Shown here piece by piece: positions 36,860-46,515 of a stretch of 64,000 bases of DNA (position 1 is its first letter; each line of letters begins with the position of its first letter). The position numbers and the translations under genes were made by a program. The stretch comes from Nitrospira_E sp052156535 (lineage in GTDB: Bacteria > Nitrospirota > Nitrospiria > Nitrospirales > UBA8639), in contig NZ_JBQKUP010000035.1 in NCBI RefSeq assembly GCF_052156535.1, forward strand, positions 124,001-188,000. Reading direction: 5' to 3'. The notes below the pieces were generated by a model. The model was not told where the DNA came from. It worked only from the letters and a program-made list of their open reading frames with translations, and made no database searches.

Positions 36860-36973
36860 GATGGATGATCCCAAACCAATAGCGTTGATCGAATGCCGGC
36901 AGGTCATGCGATTGAACTGTTCTTTGTACCATAACGAACCTGTATTCTTGTCATGGCCAAGCTGCCGGTAAGT

Positions 36974-37744
36974 TTATTGAGGGGGTTCTGCTCCCAGCCA
37001 AGCCCATGCCTCGCTTTCCTGATCTTCCGGGAATGTCCGCATTTCCATATCCGCAAACGCGGGATTCACAGTCTCAATGACCCTGCACATCCAGCCTGGC
37101 GCACCGAGGATGGCGTAGCGCTCGACCTTCTGTATGGCCGCCAGCTTTATCGAAAGAAGGCCGCTTTGCATAAATATTGCCGGATCGATCCCACCGAAGT
37201 GTTTGATCCGGTTCAGTAACCGCACCTTCTGATGCTGCTCCAGAAATATTTCGAATTTTTTGATGACCTCGGGCATTTCCTTCCCTGAAATCACTCCATT
37301 AATCTCAAAGGCCAGGACATCGTCTTTTGATGTGGGGAGGAACCGGAAAGCCGGAGGTTGCAATTTGCCTGCTTTCGGCAGCTCGGAGGCCCACTTCATG
37401 GCCTCATTGCGCTCATCGGACGGGAATATCTTCATCTCCACAGTCGGAAATAAAGCGCTCATGAACCCGATCAGGGCTTGGGGCCATTCCTTATCCGAAA
37501 CAAAGGCAAAACGGGTGAATTGATTGATATGCCTGAGAAGCTCGAGATCGGCCTTCGTACCCTCGACAAATGCATCGGCGTTCATGTCCGACAAGCCTGT
37601 GAAGTCCACCACCATGCTAAGCTGATCATGGTTGAGCAGTTTTTCATCAAGAATACCCTTATACGTTTTGATGTCGTCGCCCGTAAGTTTCCCGCTGAGA
37701 TGCATGGCAATCACGTGATCCGGTGCGGCTACTCGTTGATACAT
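36974..37744 (-). CDS. tandem SpoIIAA-like (STAS-fold) protein
   Basis: 256 residues made of two SpoIIAA-like domains (1-125 and 130-255). The first shows the STAS core (VIAMHLSGKLTGDDIKTYKG, LSMVVDFTGLSDMNADAFVE). The second repeats it (VLAFEINGVISGKEMPEVIK, RLLNRIKHFGGIDPAIFMQS). Both end in a region with Phe-Pro (MKIFPSDERNEAMKWA; MRTFPEDQESEAWAWL). GGAGATCATT precedes the ATG. The family binds lipids or acts in phospho-relay-like switches; the role here is unknown. A single-domain relative lies at 45437. Confidence 0.82.
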   Translation of the reverse strand: MYQRVAAPDHVIAMHLSGKLTGDDIKTYKGILDEKLLNHDQLSMVVDFTGLSDMNADAFVEGTKADLELLRHINQFTRFAFVSDKEWPQALIGFMSALFPTVEMKIFPSDERNEAMKWASELPKAGKLQPPAFRFLPTSKDDVLAFEINGVISGKEMPEVIKKFEIFLEQHQKVRLLNRIKHFGGIDPAIFMQSGLLSIKLAAIQKVERYAILGAPGWMCRVIETVNPAFADMEMRTFPEDQESEAWAWLGAEPPQ

Positions 37745-37847
37745 AATGATCTCCAGATGCTTAGGAATAAGTGGGAATCGGTTACTTCGACTTTCATAGG
37801 ATGAAATTTATCCTTGGAGCAGGTTTCTTGCCACCAACCTCTCTCCA

Positions 37848-40553
37848 TTATTCAGACGGCCTTCCGGAGGTGAGATTCAGCGTAATCTCAATCGCATCTC
37901 CTTCTGCTGTAAGTTTTTTGGTAAATCCGGTGCGCCGCGCCAACTCCAGCATCCCGGAGTTGTCCGTTAAGACCTGGCCGATGATCTGTGCCATGCCCCG
38001 CTGCCGGCAATACCGGATCATTTTCTCCAACAACAGTCGTCCTAAACCCTGTCCCTTCATATCCGACCGGACGATAATGGCGAACTCGGCCGTGTGATTG
38101 TTGGCATCATTAGCCGTGCGAACCACACCAAGGGTCTCAGACCGGTTCCCCTCATCCTTGCCTACCGCAATGAACGCCATTTCCCGGTCGTAATCAATCT
38201 GGGTAAAGCGGGCCATTTGTGAATGGGGTAATTCCCGAATGAGTCCGAAAAACCGGAATCGAATATCCTCCTGGGACAACCGTGAAAAAAATTCGTTATG
38301 AGCCGGTTCATCTTCCGGACGAATGGGCCGACACAGAATCCGTTTCCCCGATCCCAGTGTCATCCATTCCTCAAGTTCTTCCGGATAGGGACGAATGGCC
38401 AAATGGTGCGGACCGGAAATGCGAGAAGGGGCAATTTTCATTCTGGCGTCCAACGCCAATACCCCATTCTGGTCTGCGAGAAGGGGATTAATATCCAGCT
38501 CAACAATTTCAGGAAAATCCTGCACGAGATGAGAAATTTGCATTAAGGTCAGACAGAGCGCTTCCAGATCGACGGCAGGATGAGTCCGGAAGCCTTGCAA
38601 TAAGGAAGCAATCCTCGTCGCCTTAATCAGATCTTTGGCTAATTTCATGTTCAAGGGAGGGAGAGCCATGGCATGGTCCCCCAACAACTCAACGGCAATG
38701 CCCCCCTGACCGAACACAATGACCGGGCCAAACGCGGCATCGACGGTCACCCCCGCCAATAATTCGTACGCACCAGGCCGTCGGGCCATCGGTTGGACGG
38801 TCACACCACGCATCTCCGCTCCCGGATGAAACTGCTGCAACCGGTCTTTCATTCCCTGAAACGCTGTGGCAACGGCCTTGGAGTTTTCCACATCAAGCAC
38901 GACTCCCCCGACATCGGTTTTATGGCTAATGTCAGGAGAAAGAATTTTCAATGCTACGGGAAACCCCACCTGTTCCGCGAAACGAATGGCCTGCTCGGGG
39001 GTCGACGCGATATGGGTCTCCACCGTGGGAATGCCATAGGCAGCCAGAATGGCCTTTGCCTCCGGCTCATTCAACGGAGAACGCCCCTGCGCTAACTCCT
39101 GTTCAATCACGTATCGTGCGGAAGACGTGGCCGGTTGAAATTCACGTGGAATGGATGGGGGAATTTCCATCAGCATGCGCTGCCGCTGGGAGTATCGAAT
39201 CAGATGCAGGAAGGCGCGCACCGCCTTTTCAGGTGTGCCATAGGTGGGGATATTGGCCTCGGCGAACAGGCGCCGGGCCTGAAGCGTTGTGTGGCCACCA
39301 AGCCAACTGGTCAACACATTTTTCTTGGAGGACGATGCGCGTACCGCATTCACCACGGCCAGCGCGGCCTCCTCACTGGTGACGACTGCTGTGGGAGCAT
39401 GGGTCACGATGACCGCATCCACATCCGACGCGTTCAGGATACTGGTCAAGGCCTGCGCATAGCGGTCCCCTCTCGCATCCCCGACGATATCAACAGGATT
39501 TCCGTGCGACCAGCTTGCCGGCAACAGGGCGGTCAATTCTTGGATGGTGGCCTCTGACAAGCCGGCGAGGGCACCACCGCCTTCGGCAAAGGCATCGGCG
39601 GCCAGAACACCCGGCCCTCCTCCGTTCGTCACAATCGCTAATCGTTCTCCCTGTAATGGGCGGGCTCGCTCCAGGGTTTCGACGGCATCGAACAATTCAT
39701 CAATTTCAAACACCCGCAGGATTCCAGCCCGGCAGAATGCGGCATCGTACACCTCATCACGACCGATGAGTGCCCCGGTATGGGAACTGGCGGCGGTGGC
39801 CCCTTCCGGATGTCGTCCCGCTTTAATCGCTAAGACCGGTTTATTCCGAGCGGCGGCTCTGGCCGCCGACATAAACTTTCTGGCCTGCGTGATGGATTCG
39901 ATGTACAAAAGAATGGCCCGGGTATCAGGGTCGCTGCCCAGATAATCCAGAACATCGCCAACATCGATATCCAGACTATCTCCCAGGGAAAGAAAATGCG
40001 AAAAGCCGATTCCCTTGGACCGGGCCCAATCCAACACTGCCGTGCAAAGAGCGCCTGACTGAGAAAGAAACGCCAGCGACCCCGGGAGCGCTTCCACATG
40101 GGCAAAACTGGCATTGAGTCCCAGCCGGGGAATGAGCATGCCAACGGTATTCGGACCCAGAAGTCGTATACCGAATTTGCTTGCGGTTTCCAGCATGTCC
40201 GTCCAATCGGTCGCGCCCTCCTTCCCTGATGATTCTCGCCTGATGCCGGCTGTCAGAATAACCGCGGCCCGGACTCCGCGTTCGCCTAATTCTTGAAGCA
40301 ACGGCGGGACGGTGTGGGGAGGGGTACACAGAACGGCGAGATCGGGATTCATCGGCAAGGCCTGCACATCGGGGTATGCCAGCACCCCGCACACCGCCTG
40401 ATACTTTGGATTGACCGGCATAATAGGACCCTGGAACCCTCCCTTGAGAAGATTCTGCATCACCACACTTCCCACTCGATGAGGCCGATTTGACGCACCG
40501 ATCACCGCAATAGACCGAGGCTTAAACAGGTACTTGAAATTTCGAATGCTCAT
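37848..40553 (-). CDS. ADP-forming acyl-CoA synthetase fused to a GNAT acetyltransferase (Pat-like)
   Basis: 901 residues. CoA-binding domain at 1-135 (SIAVIGASNRPHRVGSVVMQNL), succinyl-CoA-ligase-like domains with the phosphohistidine segment SSHTGALIGRDEVYD (His near 257), an ATP-grasp domain about 475-690 (FPVALKILSPDISHKTDVGG, FGQGGIAVELLGDHAMALPP) and a C-terminal GNAT domain about 725-890 (RSDMKGQGLGRLLLEKMIRY, the acetyl-CoA loop). This is the layout of bacterial protein lysine acetyltransferase Pat/PatZ, which acetylates and switches off AMP-forming acetyl-CoA synthetase. The ACS-like part is often inactive in Pat, but here the His is kept. Confidence 0.9.
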   Translation of the reverse strand: MSIRNFKYLFKPRSIAVIGASNRPHRVGSVVMQNLLKGGFQGPIMPVNPKYQAVCGVLAYPDVQALPMNPDLAVLCTPPHTVPPLLQELGERGVRAAVILTAGIRRESSGKEGATDWTDMLETASKFGIRLLGPNTVGMLIPRLGLNASFAHVEALPGSLAFLSQSGALCTAVLDWARSKGIGFSHFLSLGDSLDIDVGDVLDYLGSDPDTRAILLYIESITQARKFMSAARAAARNKPVLAIKAGRHPEGATAASSHTGALIGRDEVYDAAFCRAGILRVFEIDELFDAVETLERARPLQGERLAIVTNGGGPGVLAADAFAEGGGALAGLSEATIQELTALLPASWSHGNPVDIVGDARGDRYAQALTSILNASDVDAVIVTHAPTAVVTSEEAALAVVNAVRASSSKKNVLTSWLGGHTTLQARRLFAEANIPTYGTPEKAVRAFLHLIRYSQRQRMLMEIPPSIPREFQPATSSARYVIEQELAQGRSPLNEPEAKAILAAYGIPTVETHIASTPEQAIRFAEQVGFPVALKILSPDISHKTDVGGVVLDVENSKAVATAFQGMKDRLQQFHPGAEMRGVTVQPMARRPGAYELLAGVTVDAAFGPVIVFGQGGIAVELLGDHAMALPPLNMKLAKDLIKATRIASLLQGFRTHPAVDLEALCLTLMQISHLVQDFPEIVELDINPLLADQNGVLALDARMKIAPSRISGPHHLAIRPYPEELEEWMTLGSGKRILCRPIRPEDEPAHNEFFSRLSQEDIRFRFFGLIRELPHSQMARFTQIDYDREMAFIAVGKDEGNRSETLGVVRTANDANNHTAEFAIIVRSDMKGQGLGRLLLEKMIRYCRQRGMAQIIGQVLTDNSGMLELARRTGFTKKLTAEGDAIEITLNLTSGRPSE

Positions 40554-40747
40554 GACACGTCCCGTTATTCATAGATGAAGATTGTCCAATAAATCTGCAA
40601 TGCCCGATGATTCAAGGGGTATGTTCCCGGGCGTGGAAGTGAGAGATCGGCATATCCTGCGGCCACCTTCCTTCTATCACAAGGAAAGCGGAACCAGGGC
40701 CATTTTTGCCCATAGCCAACAGGGTTTTCTGCCCGCGTTTCGGAGAA

Positions 40748-41689
40748 TCATTTCTTCGTTTTATTTCGAATGACCGCCACAGAAGAACCGGCTCTGTGGA
40801 CCACCTTATTCGATACACTCCCCAAGAAGACCCGCTTGACCCCGGTCGATCCACGAGATCCCATCACGATGAGATCTGCTCGCGCATAGCGAGCGGCTTT
40901 AAGAATTTCATCGGCCGGATTGCCATACACCAACCGCTCCTGAATCTGAAGGTTAGGAAAAGACAATGCCTTTCGAGTCTGTTCAAGAAGTTTCGCCCCT
41001 TCCCGGCCCCGAATCTCCAGAATTTCTTCGGCCAATTTGGCAAATTCGCTCTCATCTTTGCTATCAGCCGTCAATGCCCGTTCGGTTTCGTACACATGTT
41101 TTTTGACTACATGAAGAATGGTGATTTGGGAGGAAGGCGGTAGCTCCACGGTTTTGACGAAGTCGACCGCCGCCCGTGAATCGGAAGATCCGTCAGTGGC
41201 CAGCAGAAGGTTCATGCCTCGAACCTCCTTTTTCTCGCGAGCCATGGGGCGAGCGATCAACACCGAGCAGGGCGCTTCCTGTAACACCCATTGACTCACA
41301 CTCCCGAGTAAAAACCCCTTCGCTTTGGAATAGCCACGTGATCCGAGGACCACCAGATCGACGTTTTTCGAATGAATGGTTTTTAAAATTTCCTCTCCGG
41401 GAAAGCCCTTTTTTACAAGAGAAGCCACATGCACATCCTGAAGATTCAACCTTTTCTCGACCTTACCCAAAAACTCACGCGCCTGGTCAAGCGCCTGTTT
41501 TTGAACCTCTTGTACCCGCTGGGAGATTTTCAAAATCCGTTCCTTCGCCAGACCTGTAATCTTTTGAGGGACAGGGTTCACATGGAGAAGAAACAGATCG
41601 GATCCACCGGGCAGTGTCAACTTGCTGAGAATCTGAATGGCCCCTTCAGAAATACGAGTTTGTTCTACCGCCAACAACACTTTCATCAT
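40748..41689 (-). CDS. tandem universal stress protein (two UspA domains)
   Basis: 313 residues. Domain one is about 1-150 with VVLGSRGYSKAKGFLLGSVSQW (full ATP-binding G-2x-G-9x-G-S motif). Domain two is about 155-313 with VMGSRGSTGVKRVFLGSVSN. Both domains keep the nucleotide motif, unlike the Usp at 3505. The start at 41689 is preceded by AAAGGAG; a second ATG follows directly. It is divergent to the MarC gene, and the 41690-42053 interval holds only promoter-type sequence. Confidence 0.9.
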   Translation of the reverse strand: MMKVLLAVEQTRISEGAIQILSKLTLPGGSDLFLLHVNPVPQKITGLAKERILKISQRVQEVQKQALDQAREFLGKVEKRLNLQDVHVASLVKKGFPGEEILKTIHSKNVDLVVLGSRGYSKAKGFLLGSVSQWVLQEAPCSVLIARPMAREKKEVRGMNLLLATDGSSDSRAAVDFVKTVELPPSSQITILHVVKKHVYETERALTADSKDESEFAKLAEEILEIRGREGAKLLEQTRKALSFPNLQIQERLVYGNPADEILKAARYARADLIVMGSRGSTGVKRVFLGSVSNKVVHRAGSSVAVIRNKTKK

Positions 41690-42053
41690 TGCGCTCCTTT
41701 CAACCCATAACGAAAAAAACAACTTCCCAATTCCAGTTTACCTTATGTCTCTCTTTCCTGTATTTTCTTTTCTCAATTCCATTTCCCCCGGGTAGATGAA
41801 TGACAGATAGCCGAACCAACGACAGATGATGGCTGCAAGACCAGTGGAACGTTCAGCCCAAGCATGACAATCCGGCAGTATGAAATGAGGTGAAACTTTT
41901 CTTTGATTTTTATGATGAGAATAGTCACATGACTATACAGGTTTTCCCTGTCACACCCCATCAATGCTCATGCCTTTTGTGGCCAGTGAGAATTTAGGAA
42001 GTGCCACATCCCTGATAGCAGGTGTATGAGAGGAACAAACAAATGGATACCCG

Positions 42054-42689
42054 ATGCTTGATTATACTGAATACCTTAAAATTTTTGTGGCGCTGTTAGC
42101 CGTTATCAATCCATTGGGCGCTCTCTCCATTTTCATCGCGTTAACCCCTGATGAAAACAGGAAATCCAGGGAGAAAATTGCCAAAATAGCATCATTCTCC
42201 GCGACCCTGATTCTGATAGTCGCCTTAATCGCCGGGGAATGGATGCTCGTATTTTTCGGGATCAGTGTGAGTTCTTTTAGAGTTGGCGGCGGGATCCTCA
42301 TCCTCCTGATGGCTATTTCCATGCTTCAGGCAGAATTGAGTCCCACAGTGCAAACAAAAGAGGAAGCGGAAGAATCCAACAGAAAGCACGATATTGCCGT
42401 CGTCCCTTTAGCAACCCCATTACTGGCCGGGCCAGGTGGAATGAGCACAGTTGTGGTTGAAGCACATAAAGGCACCAACCTGGGACATGAATTGTTACTT
42501 GGTTTGACCATCATAATTGTTGGCATATGCCTATGGATGGCTTTACACCTGGCTCCGCGGATCTCACAACGTTTCGGGGTGACCGGCATTAATATTTTTA
42601 CCCGTATCATGGGCCTTATCCTGTCCGCCATCGCCGTGGAGATTATTGCCAACGGGATAAAAGGGTTGTTCCCGGCTTTGGCGGGATGA
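42054..42689 (+). CDS. MarC-family integral membrane protein
   Basis: 211 residues with six hydrophobic helices. MarC signatures: FVALLAVINPLGALSIFIAL near the start, GGGILILLMAISML in the third helix, and PLATPLLAGPGGMSTVVV in the centre. The protein ends with LILSAIAVEIIANGIKGLFP. MarC/SnatA proteins are thought to move neutral amino acids; the older link with multiple antibiotic resistance is not supported for E. coli MarC. The ribosome binding site is weak. Confidence 0.9.
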   Translation: MLDYTEYLKIFVALLAVINPLGALSIFIALTPDENRKSREKIAKIASFSATLILIVALIAGEWMLVFFGISVSSFRVGGGILILLMAISMLQAELSPTVQTKEEAEESNRKHDIAVVPLATPLLAGPGGMSTVVVEAHKGTNLGHELLLGLTIIIVGICLWMALHLAPRISQRFGVTGINIFTRIMGLILSAIAVEIIANGIKGLFPALAG

Positions 42690-43778
42690 GACAAAAGGAG
42701 TCCGGTGGATCGGCATACATTCGCATTGAGACCAAGACCGACTCGTATTTCCTCAGCCCTATCCCGCTCGACACAACAAAAAATTACGTGTGGATCGTTC
42801 TCAATCCACTGCCTTTTTAACCTTTAGACGTAAAGGCCTTTTGCCTTAACGGACCCTTTTGTGAATTACCGGAAACTACCCAGGATTCGGTAGGTATTGT
42901 CCCATATGATAAACATGTGGGGTTAGAACGCTCTTCGAGGAAAGTATGAGAGGTCGATTCTTAAACCATGCTGACCGGAGAAAAGAGCGAAGTCATGATG
43001 TTGTAGTTAAAAGCCCAGAGAGCGGTATATAGACCGGTCGCGCCCTACCATACCACTCCCCTGAAGGACTGATGTCTCTACTCACTGATGGCGTGGGCAA
43101 ACACCCTAACGTGGATACCCCCAAATCCCCAATATGACCAAAGCCCATCTTGATGAACTACGCATTATTTCTCTCTTAAGAAGAACCCATTCTAATTCTA
43201 TCTCACGAGGCAAACTCTCAAACAGTCCCACAAAATCCCAAAGGGAGTAACACATGGAAAAGGAAACCGGTGAACGGTGGCTGGACCAATGCCTACCTGA
43301 TGAACGCTGGGCTCTGGTTGTTCTGCTAATAGAGCTCTGGCTCATGGATTTTCTTCATCCATGGCAGCCGGAGATGGGTCTTGCTACCTACCGTCCTTGC
43401 CGACCCATACCGCATCCTTTTCCCATTGATGGAGATTGATATTCCCCGGTTGGACTGTGGGAATGAATCCTTTTGGCCTTTCGCGCCAATTTCCTTTCAT
43501 ATTTTTTAAGCTGATCGTTTTCTCGATCCCGTTTGTGCCGTCCAGTGTTGTTTTTTTTGGGTTGTTGAAGGTCATCCGGAACCTGAAGTTGGTCATGTCA
43601 TTGATCTTGAGACCAACTAAAACCTGCAAAGCCCATCGATTGGTACGACTAACGAAATGAAGATGAAACCACAGAACATGTTCGTGCATGTCATACAAAC
43701 ACCTTCTTTTGAGAAACAGTATAGGCGACATGATTGTGAGCCGGCGGCAATTTATTGACACGAACAGGGAAAATTATT
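42690..43778. other. 1.1 kb region with two weak overlapping frames
   Basis: Two candidates can be seen. A plus-strand frame at 43254-43439 (61 codons, MEKETGERWLDQCLPDERWA) has GGGAG about 8 bp before its ATG. A minus-strand frame at 43384-43761 (125 codons) has a coherent ending (FRMTFNNPKKTTLDGTNGIE, then GFIPTVQPGNINLHQWEKD). They overlap head-on, so at most one is likely real, and I recognise neither. Nothing is seen in 42690-43250. Confidence 0.3.
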
Positions 43779-44087
43779 TCAGAAAACCGCGCCGTCATTC
43801 AGAACAAAATGAAAAGATGTGCCAACGGAATTCCTGGCATTCAGCTGATGAACAGAACTCTTGAGTGAATTCATTCGTACGCCCGCGGGATGATACCCGC
43901 GTGCACCTTCCCAACGGGAGATTGAGAGTTCATGGAATCGGTGCCACCAGGGATCATGCTCTCCCGAACTCCTTAAGGAACCTCTCTTATATGATGACGT
44001 CTTTTTTCTCACTACGCCCTTGAACTTACCGGCTGAGGTGGATGTTTGAGGTGTATCGGATGGTTGAACGAACGGCTTTTTCGCCAT
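43779..44087 (-). CDS. small basic protein coupled to the guanylyltransferase gene
   Basis: 102 residues, rich in Lys, Arg and Ser (MAKKPFVQPSDTPQTSTSAG, GVVRKKTSSYKRGSL, then EHDPWWHRFHELSISRWEGA). GAGGTGA lies 3 bp before the ATG, and the ATG shares one base with the stop of the upstream gene (TGATG), giving tight coupling. The family is unknown. The other guanylyltransferase gene (47060) is also followed at zero distance by a small basic-N-terminus protein, there of the DUF2934 family; this one has no clear DUF2934 core. Confidence 0.55.
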   Translation of the reverse strand: MAKKPFVQPSDTPQTSTSAGKFKGVVRKKTSSYKRGSLRSSGEHDPWWHRFHELSISRWEGARGYHPAGVRMNSLKSSVHQLNARNSVGTSFHFVLNDGAVF

Positions 44088-45076
44088 CACATCACCTCTA
44101 TGTGAGAAATGGCATCGGTGGGAGCCAAGGACCTTTGTAAAATTTCGGAAGGAAATGCAGGTTTTTTTCCGAGAGTTTGGAGTGTATGGGCAATGCGTTC
44201 GGGTTGTCCCCAATCACTCCACAGCACTTCTTCGAACTCCATCACCCCCAGATGCTCAGGAATCCGTTGTAGCAATTCACGAGAAAAGTCTAGGACAGGC
44301 ATGTCTCGATAAATCTCGTGCAGCATCCTATTTTCGTTCACAGTGCCAATCGTCGCTCCTAACTGTTCAAACCGCTCCATCATAACCGGCAGGTTTTGCC
44401 AACCAAGTTTCCAGAGAGCGGTCACGTTTGCCACAATCACCAACGTATTCCAAAGCGCGCCACTTGCCATGACTTGTTTCCCTTCACGGAGGTCCGGTTT
44501 TTCAAGAAAGGAACCGACGTGACGAATACATGACCCATTGCTCCAACCCAGGACTTCGCCCAGGTTGATCCACCCATAGTCCAATTCGGGATGGGAAGGA
44601 GACACGCCAAACAGGATCAAACGATCCTGGAGAAAGTGGCTTGCGCGAATCCCTCGCCTGACCGTCTCGAGAAAACGAGCTTCCGGAAAGACAAAATGAT
44701 CGGATGGAAAAATAACGACTGTGGCATCAGCATCCCAGGCTCGAACAAAGGTCAGGGGAAGGAATACTCCCGCCGCCGTTCCACAATTCTGTGGCTGAAC
44801 AATCACGTGTCCGGACGTATCTCCATCAATGGCTTTATTCAAAAACTCCCGATGGTTCCGACCGATCACCGTGACCTTATGTTCAGGTCTGACCAATCGG
44901 TCTGCTCGATCCAGCGTATGTTGAAGCATGGATCGTTTTCCGACAAAGGTACAATACTGCTTGGGTTTATGCCCGCCCAACCACTGTTCGATAAACGGGC
45001 GTGTCCTTTCCCCCTCCCCACCAGCTAAGATAATCGACCACAACGGATGAGCCCCGGCTCTCAGCATGTTCTTCAT
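44087..45076 (-). CDS. mannose-1-phosphate guanylyltransferase-like nucleotidyltransferase, copy 1
   Basis: 329 residues. The nucleotide-binding start SIILAGGEGERTRPFIEQWL differs from the textbook GGxGTRLxPLS in having GEGERTRP, a form common in Nitrospirota. KPKQYCTFVGKRSMLQHTLD follows, with the acidic metal-binding site in VVIFPSDHFVFPE and the sugar-phosphate region in DYGWINLG and FLEKPD. It forms GDP-mannose from mannose 1-phosphate and GTP, or a related NDP-sugar; the left-handed beta-helix domain of long ManC proteins is absent. A three-box dyad sits 91-130 bp upstream. The paralogue is at 47060. Confidence 0.85.
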   Translation of the reverse strand: MKNMLRAGAHPLWSIILAGGEGERTRPFIEQWLGGHKPKQYCTFVGKRSMLQHTLDRADRLVRPEHKVTVIGRNHREFLNKAIDGDTSGHVIVQPQNCGTAAGVFLPLTFVRAWDADATVVIFPSDHFVFPEARFLETVRRGIRASHFLQDRLILFGVSPSHPELDYGWINLGEVLGWSNGSCIRHVGSFLEKPDLREGKQVMASGALWNTLVIVANVTALWKLGWQNLPVMMERFEQLGATIGTVNENRMLHEIYRDMPVLDFSRELLQRIPEHLGVMEFEEVLWSDWGQPERIAHTLQTLGKKPAFPSEILQRSLAPTDAISHIEVM

Positions 45077-45166
45077 CTCCCTCCCTGGGTCATGTATGCC
45101 AAAGTACAATGAGGGTCTTACCCCATTATGGAATGTTCTTTGTAAAACATTTTACCCAAGGAAGGA

Positions 45167-45206
45167 ACTAGGAATTTCCCTAGTCAAGGAGGAAAAAGTC
45201 CCTAGG
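45167..45206 (-). promoter_or_regulatory. three-box CTAGG operator upstream of guanylyltransferase copy 1
   Basis: Boxes: CCTAGG at 45201-45206, then CCTAGT (ACTAGG on the gene strand) at 45179-45184 and ACTAGG at 45167-45172. The starts are 22 and 12 bp apart. The two inner boxes form the dyad ACTAGGAATTTCCCTAGT. The nearest box is 91 bp from the start codon at 45076. Same arrangement at four other genes (48133, 50240, 51072, 55855). Confidence 0.7.
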
Positions 45207-45436
45207 ATTCAGCAGTGAATCCCAATAAATGGAATCGGGGCTGCCAGACTCACGTCTTCATCAGACGCCAGGGGGTTAACGGAAGTGGTTCCGAAGATGA
45301 GCATGGCCTTGTTGAGTGAAGAGAATGAGGGATTTCAACTCAAATGGCTATTTAACCAAAATCGCCGCACATTCATTCACGGCCACCCTCTCTTCGGAAT
45401 CCGGATGAAGCCCGTTAGCAGTGGGTTTTGATCAAC

Positions 45437-45793
45437 TCATCCCTTTACCCAGCGCCAGGCCTTGTCTGTCTTGTCTGGTGTGAAATATTTGAATTGAGTA
45501 CTGGGCCAGGGAACAGAAACATTTTGTCCGCCCTCCAACCATTGTCGGCTTCCCACCACCGCAATTCGTTGATATTCTTGAGCGTTCCTAAGGTTATCGG
45601 TCATCTCCTCCCATAAGGCTTGCCCATTTTCGCCTTCAACGGTTGCCATATCGCATAAGAAATTAATCGGGCCAACCTCCTGCATCAGATGCTCCAGGTA
45701 CGCATTCAAGAGATCATACTCTTCGGCTGATAATTTACTCATAACCCGTATACCCACACTTCTGTCTTCACTTTCATCTAAAATCCGATACAT
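45437..45793 (-). CDS. SpoIIAA-like (STAS-fold) single-domain protein
   Basis: 118 residues matching one SpoIIAA-like domain: VGIRVMSKLSAEEYDLLNAY, then INFLCDMATVEGENGQALWE, EYQRIAVVGSRQWLEGGQN and the tail STQFKYFTPDKTDKAWRWV. This is the general pattern of the two domains at 36974. A purine-rich AAGGTAAGGG sits before the ATG. A regulatory or membrane-associated role is inferred from the fold. No operon partner. 45207-45436 has no gene. Confidence 0.75.
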   Translation of the reverse strand: MYRILDESEDRSVGIRVMSKLSAEEYDLLNAYLEHLMQEVGPINFLCDMATVEGENGQALWEEMTDNLRNAQEYQRIAVVGSRQWLEGGQNVSVPWPSTQFKYFTPDKTDKAWRWVKG

Positions 45794-46150
45794 ACCCTTA
45801 CCTTCCCCCTGGCAAAAAGTCGTAATCGGCGCTTACGGCCCATTTTTCAGCGAAGAAAAACCCGGTTAATGGCTTAATATCATTTTTTACCCGCATCTCC
45901 TTTGCCCTGAAAGCATTTCACCAGCCCCTGATGGTATAGACCCACTCTCCTTTCTCTAGCGAGGGTTATGCCAGAAGGGGGCCTCGGACCAATTCTCTCT
46001 GTTCGCAATGGGTTCTGAGGAAACGGACCACGCCGGGAAAGGTCCCTTGGCCAAAAAAGCTACAGGGATGAATGGAGAACTGTTGAAGATTGCAACAACA
46101 AGGGTGGAAAAGCGGAAATTAGGCCCATTGGTCATTCTCAGGATTTATTA

Positions 46151-46319
46151 TCCTAAAAACGGCAGTTGGCCATCTCGGAACCCTTCGACTGCCGCGGAAG
46201 GCGCGGCGCTCAGGGCGAACGGACTCTCACCCAACGGGTGACCACTTCGACACTCCGTTCGTGCTGAGGCTCTCGAAGCATGAACGGGCTCTCGGCCCTG
46301 TAACTGCCGTTTTTAGGAT
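46151..46319. mobile_element. 170-bp inverted-repeat element (second MITE-like type)
   Basis: Perfect 18-bp terminal inverted repeats: ATCCTAAAAACGGCAGTT at 46151-46168 and its complement at 46302-46319. The interior contains smaller facing pieces (CTTCGACTGCCGCGG, CTCAGGGCGAACGGACTCTC against CACTTCGACACTCCGTTCGT, and CGAAGCATGAACGGGCTCTC). It has no coding capacity, no second copy in this window and no clear target duplication. The gap 45794-46515 that holds it has no gene. Confidence 0.7.
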
Positions 46320-46515
46320 TATGAGGAACCCATCAGGATTGGCGGGGGAAACCGGAGGAAAGTCGGCACAATTGATATCGTATATCAACAATTAAGTCTC
46401 CTCGGGGACATCCCTGACTCTATACTTCGGAAATCCATCAAGTCTTCATTTGGAACGGGGCTCTGCTGGCCTCCGCTCGATAACGGCGCAAGGATGGCTT
46501 TTCCAGCGTTTCGCT

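Noticed and set aside
46141..46330. CRISPR or satellite repeat
   Set aside because: Only one inverted pair, no direct repeats with spacers.
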